Assembly (NCBI GenBank): GCA_934692905.1
Contig: CAKUUM010000001.1
Coordinates: 1-64,000 of the forward strand
DNA length: 64,000 bases
Direction of reading: 5' to 3'
Origin: an uncultured Bacteroidales bacterium
GTDB taxonomy: Bacteria; Bacteroidota; Bacteroidia; Bacteroidales; Paludibacteraceae
Numbering within the stretch: the first letter of the stretch is position 1; each line of letters starts with the position of its first letter. This document shows positions 51,601 to 58,804 of the stretch, in pieces. A program made the position numbers and the translations under genes. Below the pieces are notes generated by a model. The model worked only from the letters and a program-made list of their open reading frames with translations. It made no database searches and had not been told where the DNA came from.

Positions 51601-52893
51601 ATGAAGAACTTTGTAGAAGAACTTAGATGGCGCGGCATGCTGCAGGACATCATGCCCGGCACGGAGGAACAACTGTTGAAAGAGCCGACAACGGCGTATG
51701 TGGGCATCGACCCAACCGCAGACAGCCTGCATATCGGGCACTTGTGCGGCATTATGATGCTCAAACACCTGCAACGTTGCGGGCACAAACCCATTGCACT
51801 CATTGGCGGGGCTACAGGTATGATTGGCGACCCCAGCGGCAAGTCCGCCGAGCGTAACCTGCTGGACGAGAAGACTTTACGCCACAACCAGGAGTGCATT
51901 CAGAAGCAACTGGAGAAGTTCCTTGACTTCGGTCACGGGGACAATGCCGCCGAGTTGGTGAACAACTACGACTGGATGAAGGACTACACTTTCTTGGACT
52001 TCGCACGCGAAATCGGAAAACTCATCACCGTCAACTACATGATGGCGAAAGACTCCGTCAAGAAGCGGTTCAACGGCGAGTTCTCTCAGGGCATGTCGTT
52101 CACCGAGTTCACCTATCAGTTGCTGCAAGGCTATGATTATGTGTATCTTAACAAGCACAAGAACTGCAAACTCCAAATGGGTGGTTCCGACCAATGGGGC
52201 AATATCACCACGGGCATCGAACTCATCCGCAAGATGGGCGGGGGCGAAGCCTATGCACTCACCTGCCCGCTGATTACCAAAGCCGACGGCGGCAAGTTCG
52301 GCAAGACCGAAAGCGGAAATATCTGGCTTGACCGCCGCTATACGAGCCCCTATCGTTTCTACCAGTTCTGGCTCAACGTAAGTGACGAGGATGCCAAGCG
52401 CTACATCAAGATTTTCACCTGTCTGGAAAAGGCTGAGATTGACGCCCTGATTGCCGAACACGACCAAGCACCGCACCTGCGTCTGCTGCAGAAACGCCTG
52501 GCGGAAGAGGTCACCGTCATGGTACACAGCCGTGAGGACTACGATGCCGCCGTAGAGGCAAGCAACATCCTCTTCGGCAACGCCACGGCAGAGGCTCTGC
52601 ACAAACTCGACGAAGAGACTTTCCTTCAGGTGTTCGATGGTGTGGAGCAGTGCGAGATTAGCCGTGCCGAACTCGAAGCCGGCATCGCACCGCTCGACCT
52701 ACTTGCCGAAAAGACGCAAATCTTCCCCAGCAAGGGTGAGGCGCGCAAGATGATTCTGGCGAACGGCTTCTCCATGAACAAGGAGAAACTCACCGACGCC
52801 CAAACGCCCATTGACGCCAAGGCACTCCTCAACGACAAGTACATCCTCTTCCAGAAGGGCAAGAAGAACTACTACTTGGTTGTGGTGAAATAA
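51601..52893 (+). CDS. tyrS: Tyrosyl-tRNA synthetase
   Basis: This is a 430-residue class I enzyme. The HIGH motif is DSLHIGHL (near 43-50), after YVGIDPTA. QMGGSDQWGNITTGIEL (near 195-211) binds tyrosine. The second signature loop is KFGKTESGN (near 233-241), a KMSKS variant usual for TyrRS. The C-terminal S4-like RNA-binding domain (FPSKGEARKMILANGFSMN) reaches the end. It is transcribed alone, between the composite repeat and a terminator shared with tRNA-Lys. Confidence 0.97.
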   Translation: MKNFVEELRWRGMLQDIMPGTEEQLLKEPTTAYVGIDPTADSLHIGHLCGIMMLKHLQRCGHKPIALIGGATGMIGDPSGKSAERNLLDEKTLRHNQECIQKQLEKFLDFGHGDNAAELVNNYDWMKDYTFLDFAREIGKLITVNYMMAKDSVKKRFNGEFSQGMSFTEFTYQLLQGYDYVYLNKHKNCKLQMGGSDQWGNITTGIELIRKMGGGEAYALTCPLITKADGGKFGKTESGNIWLDRRYTSPYRFYQFWLNVSDEDAKRYIKIFTCLEKAEIDALIAEHDQAPHLRLLQKRLAEEVTVMVHSREDYDAAVEASNILFGNATAEALHKLDEETFLQVFDGVEQCEISRAELEAGIAPLDLLAEKTQIFPSKGEARKMILANGFSMNKEKLTDAQTPIDAKALLNDKYILFQKGKKNYYLVVVK

Positions 52894-52922
52894 AAGGTGG
52901 ATAGTGCAGGAAATGAGACAGC

Positions 52923-52948
52923 AAAAAGGGAGAGCAATGCTCTCCCTT
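52923..52948 (-). terminator. Intrinsic terminator after tRNA-Lys (probably bidirectional with tyrS)
   Basis: GGGAGAGC-att-GCTCTCCC on the minus strand, then TTTTTGC. On the plus strand the same hairpin follows tyrS, but only CTTCC comes after it. Confidence 0.8.
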
Positions 52949-52952
52949 CCTG

Positions 52953-53025
52953 TGAACCAGCTGGGGCTCGAACCCAGGACCCCATCCTTAAAAGGGATGT
53001 GCTCTACCTGCTGAGCTACTGATTC
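52953..53025 (-). tRNA. tRNA-Lys(TTT)
   Basis: Acceptor GAATCAG pairs with CTGGTTC. The anticodon loop CTTTTAA gives TTT. The D-arm GCTCAGCAGGTAGAGC and T-loop GGTTCGAGCCC are normal. CCA is not encoded. Confidence 0.97.
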
Positions 53026-53048
53026 AGGCTTTTTCTCAAAAGCGGCTG

Positions 53049-53056
53049 CAAAGGTA
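53049..53056 (-). promoter_or_regulatory. Promoter element for tRNA-Lys
   Basis: TACCTTTG on the minus strand, 23 bp before the tRNA. Confidence 0.65.
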
Positions 53057-53124
53057 CTGCTTTTTTTTGAACCGTGCAAATCTTAGGACATTATTTTGCC
53101 ACAAAAGGGTAAATAAAATTATTT

Positions 53125-54555
53125 ATGGACATAAATCGGACATATTCACGCCGCCAAACAACACAGACGCAGGTGGGCAATCTGTCAATAGGCAGCCTCT
53201 CGCCCATCCGCATCCAGACTATGGCAAATACCTCGACCAATGACATCGATGGCAGTGTGGCACAGGCACAACGCTGTATTGCCGCGGGGGCTGAACTGGT
53301 GCGTTTCACCACACAGGGGCTTCGCGAAGTGGAGTCGCTGAAGAGGATACACGACAACCTCCACACCCCTACCCCCCTCGTTGCCGACGTCCACTTCCAA
53401 GCCGACGTAGCGGATGCCGCTGCACAGGTGGTGGAAAAAGTGCGCATCAACCCGGGCAACTACATCGACCCCGCACGCAAGTTCCGTCATATCGACTACA
53501 CCCATGAGGAGTATCAAGCCGAACTCACACGGCTGCGCGAACGCTTCACACGCCTGCTCAACATCTGTCGCGAGCACCACACCGCCCTCCGCCTTGGGGT
53601 CAACCACGGCAGTCTGAGCGACCGCATCATGTCCCGTTATGGCGACACGCCTGCCGGCATGGTGGAGAGTGTGATGGAGTTCCTCCGCGTGGCAGTCAGC
53701 GAGCATTTCTCCGACATCGTCATCTCCGTCAAAGCCAGCAACACGCGCGTCATGGTGGACACAGTACGCCTTCTGGTGCAGCAGATGGACGCAGAGGGTA
53801 TGGCATTCCCGCTCCATTTGGGCGTGACGGAAGCCGGTGAGGGTGAAGACGGACGCATCAAGTCGGCTGTAGGCATCGGAGCCCTGTTGGCAGACGGCAT
53901 CGGCGACACGGTACGTGTCAGCCTGAGCGAAGCCCCCGAGAACGAGATACCCGTTGCCCGCGCATTGGTGGATTATTTCGTTGATACACAGAGCATTCGA
54001 TATAATGCAGATACACACACTGCAGTAGAGGGCGACACCGTCTTCTACGCCAACCACGACACCGATTGGGCACTCTTCCAACTCCACGCATCCGCAGAAT
54101 GCGGGCGCCTGTTGTGGCAATACAACGCCACAAATCTCGTATTGCAGAACCCGCATTTCACTGCCGAACAGTTGGAACGCCTGGGCAAAGACATCCTCCA
54201 AGCCTCGCGCGTGCGCGTATATAAGACGGAGTATATCTCCTGCCCGGGTTGTGGACGAACCCTGTTCGACCTCGAGAAGACCATCGCCGAGGTCAAAGCC
54301 GCCACCCGGCACCTCACCGACCCCAAAACAGGGCAACCCCTGCAAGGACTGAAAATAGGCATCATGGGTTGTATCGTCAACGGTCCCGGCGAGATGGCAG
54401 ACGCCGACTACGGCTACGTGGGCGCAGGTCGCGGGCGCATCAGCCTCTACCGCGGCAAAGAGTGCGTGCTCAAGAATATCCCCCAAGAGCAAGCCGTGGA
54501 AGCCCTACTCAACCTCATTCTACACGACAAACAGATAAATACAGATACATTATGA
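53125..54555 (+). CDS. ispG: 4-hydroxy-3-methylbut-2-enyl diphosphate synthase (IspG/GcpE), with a short middle domain
   Basis: This 476-residue Fe-S enzyme of the non-mevalonate isoprenoid route acts on the cyclodiphosphate intermediate. The TIM-barrel part starts with RRQTTQTQVGNLSIGSLSP and PIRIQTMANTSTND, and contains LVADVHFQAD and LRLGVNHGSLSDRI. The C-terminal Fe-S domain has EYISCPGCGRTLFDL and GIMGCIVNGPGEMADADYGY, which supply the cluster ligands. Bacteroidota, Chlamydia and plant enzymes usually have a large inserted domain (A*), for a total near 600 residues. Here only about 90-100 residues (about 280-380) lie between barrel and Fe-S part. The stop overlaps the mpl start (ATGA). 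Confidence 0.94.
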   Translation: MDINRTYSRRQTTQTQVGNLSIGSLSPIRIQTMANTSTNDIDGSVAQAQRCIAAGAELVRFTTQGLREVESLKRIHDNLHTPTPLVADVHFQADVADAAAQVVEKVRINPGNYIDPARKFRHIDYTHEEYQAELTRLRERFTRLLNICREHHTALRLGVNHGSLSDRIMSRYGDTPAGMVESVMEFLRVAVSEHFSDIVISVKASNTRVMVDTVRLLVQQMDAEGMAFPLHLGVTEAGEGEDGRIKSAVGIGALLADGIGDTVRVSLSEAPENEIPVARALVDYFVDTQSIRYNADTHTAVEGDTVFYANHDTDWALFQLHASAECGRLLWQYNATNLVLQNPHFTAEQLERLGKDILQASRVRVYKTEYISCPGCGRTLFDLEKTIAEVKAATRHLTDPKTGQPLQGLKIGIMGCIVNGPGEMADADYGYVGAGRGRISLYRGKECVLKNIPQEQAVEALLNLILHDKQINTDTL

Positions 54556-55880
54556 GAATACATTTTATCGCCATCGGCGGTGCTGCCATGCACAATCTGG
54601 CAATCGCAGTAGCCGGCAAAAAAGGATACGTCGTCACAGGTTCCGATGATGAAATCTTCGACCCCGCACTCACCCACCTCCGCAATGCGGGACTCTTGCC
54701 CGAGCAGATGGGCTGGCACCCCGAACTCATTACCCCTGACATCGACGCCATCATCCTCGGCATGCATGCCCGTGAGGACAACCCCGAACTGCTTCGCGCA
54801 CGCGAACTCGGCATACGCATCTACTCCTTCCCCGAGTACCTCTACGAGCAGACCAAAGACAAGGTGCGCATCGTCGTAGGCGGAAGCCACGGCAAGACCA
54901 CCACTACCGCCATGATTCTCTATGTCCTCCGTCACCTCGGCATCGAGGCGGACTACATGGTCGGCGCACAGATAGAGGGTTTCGACACCATGGTACGTCT
55001 TTCCGACACTGCCCGCTACGCTGTTTTTGAGGGCGATGAGTACCTCACTTCCCCACTCGACCGCCGTTCCAAGTTCCTCCTCTACCACCCGCATGTGGCA
55101 ATCCTCACGGGCATTGCGTGGGACCACATCAACGTCTTCCCCACTTTCCCCGAGTACGTGGACACCTTCCGCAAGTTCGTAGCAGGAATTGAACCCGACG
55201 GCACCTTTATCTACTACGAGGGCGACGAAAACCTCCGCGCATTGGCAGCCAACGCACGCCCTGATATTCAATGTATTCCGTACAATGCCTACAAGGGCAA
55301 CATCCCCATGCAGGTCTTCGGACGGCACAACATGCAGAACCTTCAGGCGGCATGCCTGGCGTGCGAAGCCATCGGCGTAGCCCGTAACGACTTCTACCAT
55401 ACTATTGCCTCTTTTACGGGGGCCAGCAACCGCCTTGAGAAGATTGCCGAAATCGGTGACAACGTAGCGTACAAGGACTTCGCCCACTCGCCCAGCAAAC
55501 TGCGTGCCACTGTCAATGCCGTGCGCGAGCACTATCCCGACAAGCGTCTTGTTGCATGTATGGAGTTGCACACGTTCTCGTCTCTTATGGCGGACTTCCT
55601 GCCGCAGTACCATGGCTGTATGGCGGAAGCCGATGTCGCCTTGGTCTATTTCAACCCGAAAGTGATTGAGCACAAGCACCTTACGCCCATTCATGCCGAA
55701 GATGTACGCCGTGCTTTCGGCACTGACAATGTAGAGGTCTTCACCGACAGCCAAGCCCTGCAAACGCGCCTGCGCGGCTTGGATTATCACAACACCGCCC
55801 TGCTCATGATGACCTCCGGCACTTTCGATGGCATCGACATCCCCGCCTTCGCCTACGAACTGATTCACAATAAGGAATAG
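54552..55880 (+). CDS. mpl: Murein peptide ligase Mpl (UDP-MurNAc tripeptide ligase)
   Basis: This 442-residue Mur-ligase protein starts MRIHFIAIGGAAMHNLAIAV. The glycine-rich N-terminus has HFIAIGGAAM instead of the GIGGxGM of MurC. The central ATP site is VVGGSHGKTTTTAMILYVL (near 112-130). EGDEYLTS, LTGIAWDHINVFPT and the C-terminal AHSPSKLRATVNAVREHYP (near 315-333) follow. Mpl attaches recycled L-Ala-D-Glu-mDAP to UDP-MurNAc. Here it probably works with the NamZ-type muramidase in wall recycling. A heptamer repeat begins at its stop codon. Confidence 0.9.
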   Translation: MRIHFIAIGGAAMHNLAIAVAGKKGYVVTGSDDEIFDPALTHLRNAGLLPEQMGWHPELITPDIDAIILGMHAREDNPELLRARELGIRIYSFPEYLYEQTKDKVRIVVGGSHGKTTTTAMILYVLRHLGIEADYMVGAQIEGFDTMVRLSDTARYAVFEGDEYLTSPLDRRSKFLLYHPHVAILTGIAWDHINVFPTFPEYVDTFRKFVAGIEPDGTFIYYEGDENLRALAANARPDIQCIPYNAYKGNIPMQVFGRHNMQNLQAACLACEAIGVARNDFYHTIASFTGASNRLEKIAEIGDNVAYKDFAHSPSKLRATVNAVREHYPDKRLVACMELHTFSSLMADFLPQYHGCMAEADVALVYFNPKVIEHKHLTPIHAEDVRRAFGTDNVEVFTDSQALQTRLRGLDYHNTALLMMTSGTFDGIDIPAFAYELIHNKE

Positions 55881-56134
55881 AGTAGAGGGTAGAGATTAGA
55901 GAAAGGTCAGCAAGATGTTCAGTCGTTGCCTTGCAGACTTTTGTAACATACGTGATAACCAAACCACTTATGCTTGTGATTGTATCAGACAATTCAAAGA
56001 TGAACCTTTGAACCCATAAACCTTTTTAACAAACGGCTTATCTTCATAACTTACCTTCTTATGCCAAGATAGAACAATCAACATAGCGGGTTTGTTCATA
56101 TCAAAAATACAAAAAAACGAACAAAAACCGCATT

Positions 56135-56157
56135 TATACGCGCGCGTGCGCGCACGT
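56135..56157. other. Alternating pyrimidine-purine tract with Z-DNA potential
   Basis: Twenty-three bases of strict Y-R alternation, mostly CG steps, including the palindrome GTGCGCGCAC. It stands out in an otherwise AT-rich spacer. Confidence 0.7.
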
Positions 56158-56296
56158 TCCAAGTTAGACATATATCAGTACTCAGTTCGTATATATCAGT
56201 TGCACTAATTTTTCAAGACATGGAGTTTGTGGAAAGATATGGATTTTTATACTAATTAGTGATAATACGGCGTAGCCGCCCGTTGATAAGAGAAGT

Positions 56297-56329
56297 ACTC
56301 GGTAAGGTCTCGGTAACCTCTCGGAAATA
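56297..56329. repeat. 11-bp-period array, three units
   Basis: tactcggtaag, gtctcggtaac, ctctcggaaat. Confidence 0.8.
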
Positions 56330-56683
56330 CGTCATGCCCCGACACTTAAATTCTACACTAACCGCTACTCTATAGCCCCTACTGCTATTCACTACCCCCT
56401 AATCTCTATCCTCTAACCTTTACCCCCCTTAAAAAAGGGTTCAAAGGTTCATCTTTTTTTTACCCATACACTACCCTGCATATACCCACTCTAAAAACAT
56501 AATATACAGATTATTAAATACTTATACATATAATATATAATTATTATATGTAAATATATGTATATTTCATCCTATATATACCTTATATTTTCTATATTTT
56601 CCATTTTTCCAACATACCCTCTGAAAAAAAGTGAACCCATGAACCGATGAACCTTTCGCACTTGCACATATGAAAAAAAAATA

Positions 56684-56691
56684 CTACTTTT
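56684..56691 (+). promoter_or_regulatory. Promoter element for udk
   Basis: TACTTTTG, 28 bp before the ATG. Confidence 0.6.
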
Positions 56692-56718
56692 GCAGCCCGA
56701 AGGCAAACATCAATATCT

Positions 56719-57333
56719 ATGTTTATTATCGGCATTGCGGGCGGCACCGGCTCGGGTAAAACAACGGTGGTTCGAAAATTGACAGAGCGCCTGCCCAAAG
56801 GCGAAGTGGTGGTAATCCCCCAAGATTCATACTACAAAGACAGCAGCCATGTGCCCGTCGAGGAGCGTCAGAACATCAACTTCGACCACCCCGATGCTTT
56901 CGAATGGCCCCTGTTGGTGAAGCAGATAGAAATGCTCAAAAACGGCGAGGCGATAGAGCAGCCCGTGTACGACTACCTCACCTGCACCCGCCAAAAAGAG
57001 ACCATACACATCGAACCCCGCGAAATCATTGTCGTTGAGGGCATTATGGCACTACGCGACTACCACCTGCGCGAACAGATGGACCTCAAAATCTTCGTTG
57101 ATGCCGATGCCGACGACCGCCTGATACGTGTTATACAGCGCGACATCGTGGAGCGCGGACGTACCGTAGAGGCGGTGATGGAGCGTTACCAGCGTGTCCT
57201 CAAACCCATGCACGAGCAGTTCATAGAGCCCTGCAAACGATATGCGGACGTCATCATCCCGCAAGGCGGGCACAACAATGCCGCCATCAACATGCTGGTG
57301 AAATTCATCAAGCAGCAGATACGTGAAAACTAA
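56719..57333 (+). CDS. udk: Uridine kinase
   Basis: This 204-residue P-loop kinase phosphorylates uridine and cytidine in pyrimidine salvage. The Walker A loop is IIGIAGGTGSGKTTVVRKL (residues 3-21). PQDSYYKDSSHVP and NFDHPDAFEWPLL follow, then IIVVEGIMAL (near 99-108), DADADDRLIRVIQRDIVERG and the C-terminal GGHNNAAINML. The length matches bacterial Udk (about 205-215 residues). A heptamer repeat directly follows the stop and fills the spacer to the chromate transporter genes. Confidence 0.96.
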   Translation: MFIIGIAGGTGSGKTTVVRKLTERLPKGEVVVIPQDSYYKDSSHVPVEERQNINFDHPDAFEWPLLVKQIEMLKNGEAIEQPVYDYLTCTRQKETIHIEPREIIVVEGIMALRDYHLREQMDLKIFVDADADDRLIRVIQRDIVERGRTVEAVMERYQRVLKPMHEQFIEPCKRYADVIIPQGGHNNAAINMLVKFIKQQIREN

Positions 57334-57368
57334 TCCCTAATCTCTACTTCCTAATCTCTAACTCCCCC
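57334..57368. repeat. Heptamer repeat between udk and the chromate transporter
   Basis: tccctaa, tctctac, ttcctaa, tctctaa, ctccccc, starting at the base after the udk stop codon. Confidence 0.85.
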
Positions 57369-57372
57369 TGAC

Positions 57373-57918
57373 ATGAAAATGTTTTTCGAGTTGTTTTGGA
57401 CCTACCTCAAGATAGGTACTTTCACGCTTGGGGGAGGCTATGCCATGCTGCCGCTGATACAGAAAGAGGTGGTGGACAACAAGCATTGGATTGACGAGGA
57501 GGAGTTTCTTAACATGATTGCCCTCGCGCAGGCAGCCCCCGGACTGATAGCAGTCAATTCGGCGGTTTTCATCGGCTGGCGCATATACGGTTGGCGGGGC
57601 GTGATTGCCACGGTGTTAGGTGCCGTGCTGCCCTCGTTCCTCATCATTCTGGCAATCGCCATGGTGTTCCGGGACTTCAAGGACAAGCCTGCCGTCGAGG
57701 CGGTGTTCAAGGGTATCCGACCGGCTGTGGTGGCACTGATTGCAGCCCCGCTGTGCAAGATGGCAAAGAGTGCTAAGATTACTTGGGCAACGGCGTTCGC
57801 ACCTGTTGCGGGTGCCCTGCTGATATGGCTCGGCGGATTGTCACCCGTATGGATTATCCTCATCACCGTCGTGGCGACACTGGCATACACGTGGCTACGG
57901 GAAAGGAGGCAGCGATGA
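57373..57918 (+). CDS. Chromate transporter family protein, first half (short-chain ChrA)
   Basis: This 181-residue membrane protein is one of a pair. It begins FFELFWTYLKIGTFTLGGGY and continues LPLIQKEVVDNKHWIDEEEF, then ALAQAAPGLIAVNSAVFIGW (the PGP/PGL region), and ends with two or three hydrophobic segments. Short-chain CHR proteins occur as tandem pairs that assemble into the equivalent of one full ChrA. The stop overlaps the start of the second half by ATGA. True substrates in anaerobes are unclear. Chromate efflux is the family name rather than proof. Confidence 0.9.
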   Translation: MKMFFELFWTYLKIGTFTLGGGYAMLPLIQKEVVDNKHWIDEEEFLNMIALAQAAPGLIAVNSAVFIGWRIYGWRGVIATVLGAVLPSFLIILAIAMVFRDFKDKPAVEAVFKGIRPAVVALIAAPLCKMAKSAKITWATAFAPVAGALLIWLGGLSPVWIILITVVATLAYTWLRERRQR

Positions 57919-58499
57919 TTTACCTGCAGTTGTTTCTCAGTTTCCTCAAGATAGGCTTGTTCGGCTTTGGCGGCGGACTGGCTATCCTGTCGCTCATTCA
58001 GCACGAAGTGGAGACCCATGGCTGGCTCACACAGTCAGAATTCGTTGATATAGTGGCTGTTAGCCAAGTAACTCCAGGACCGATAGGCATCAACTGCGCC
58101 ACGTATGTGGGCTATACCGCGACGGGCAGTGTATGGGGAAGCATTGTCGCTACGTCGGCGATTGTGCTGCCAAGTTTGGTAATCATGTTGGCGTTGTGCA
58201 AAATCTATTTTGTGCTCAACACACGCTTTCAGCGCAGCCCCTATTTCCAAAACACCATGCACTTTCTGCGCCTGTCCGTCTTGGGCCTGATTGCCGCAGC
58301 AGCGCTCTGTCTCATGACACCGGCCAGTTTCATCGATTGGCGCAGTTGGCTGATATTCGCACTCGTATGTATCTTTACCATCCTACCGCAGTTTGTACGT
58401 AGTGGCACAGTATGGGGAAAGAAATTAGTGAATATACTATCCCATCCCATCCTGCTAATCGTCTTGGCAGGAGCGGCAGGCTATTGGATTTACAAATAG
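57915..58499 (+). CDS. Chromate transporter family protein, second half
   Basis: This is a 194-residue membrane protein and the second of the short-chain pair. It shows FLSFLKIGLFGFGGGLAIL (residues 8-26), QHEVETHGWLTQSEFVDIV and AVSQVTPGPIGINCATYVGY, the same signature order as its partner, so the two arose by duplication. It ends with a hydrophobic pair of helices (LLIVLAGAAGYWIYK). Translation is coupled to the first half. Confidence 0.9.
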   Translation: MIYLQLFLSFLKIGLFGFGGGLAILSLIQHEVETHGWLTQSEFVDIVAVSQVTPGPIGINCATYVGYTATGSVWGSIVATSAIVLPSLVIMLALCKIYFVLNTRFQRSPYFQNTMHFLRLSVLGLIAAAALCLMTPASFIDWRSWLIFALVCIFTILPQFVRSGTVWGKKLVNILSHPILLIVLAGAAGYWIYK

Positions 58500-58561
58500 C
58501 CTAAAAAACAAAAAAAAATACATTTTTTGCTCTTTTATTTGCTCGTTTCCACAAAAAGCAG

Positions 58562-58569
58562 TACCTTTG
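58562..58569 (+). promoter_or_regulatory. Promoter element for tRNA-Gln
   Basis: TACCTTTG, 21 bp before the tRNA. Confidence 0.65.
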
Positions 58570-58590
58570 CAGCCGCTTTTGAGAAAGCAC

Positions 58591-58661
58591 TGCCTAATGG
58601 TGTAATGGTAGCACTACAGATTCTGGTTCTGTCTGTCTGGGTTCGAGTCCTGGTTAGGCAA
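58591..58661 (+). tRNA. tRNA-Gln(CTG)
   Basis: Acceptor TGCCTAA pairs with TTAGGCA. The anticodon stem ACAGA/TCTGT with loop TTCTGGT gives CTG. The T-arm is CTGGGTTCGAGTCCTGG. CCA is not encoded. Confidence 0.95.
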
Positions 58662-58666
58662 CTCCG

Positions 58667-58698
58667 AAGCCGTTTGAGAGAACCTCAAGCGGCTTTTT
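58667..58698 (+). terminator. Intrinsic terminator after tRNA-Gln
   Basis: AAGCCGTTTGAG pairs with CTCAAGCGGCTT (12 bp with one G-T pair) around AGAAC, then TTTTTGTTT. Confidence 0.9.
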
Positions 58699-58770
58699 GT
58701 TTCACATATGTTTTCCCTCAACTTACCGCGAAAAAATCGGATTGCGGTTGCAGAAGTCGCGGGAAAGCAG

Positions 58771-58778
58771 TACCTTTG
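58771..58778 (+). promoter_or_regulatory. Promoter element for ftsK
   Basis: TACCTTTG, 27 bp before the ATG at 58805. Confidence 0.65.
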
Positions 58779-58804
58779 CAAACTAAACCAATCCCGTTTG
58801 GCAT

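Larger units (their letters stand above)
55881..56718. other. Long AT-rich spacer between mpl and udk
   Basis: No convincing gene in 838 bp. It holds a heptamer repeat (55882-55902), a 17-bp inverted repeat pair (GATGAACCTTTGAACCC at 55999-56015 and its complement at 56437-56453), a 23-bp alternating pyrimidine-purine tract (56135-56157), a short 11-bp array (56297-56329), another heptamer repeat (56389-56423), and a very AT-rich stretch (about 56490-56600). A third TGAACC cluster lies near 56632-56657. The udk promoter closes the region. Confidence 0.7.

Noticed and set aside
55968..56171. 67-codon open frame on the minus strand in the mpl-udk spacer
   Set aside because: It overlaps the Z-DNA tract and the TGAACC repeats, its composition is random, and it has no promoter or neighbour.
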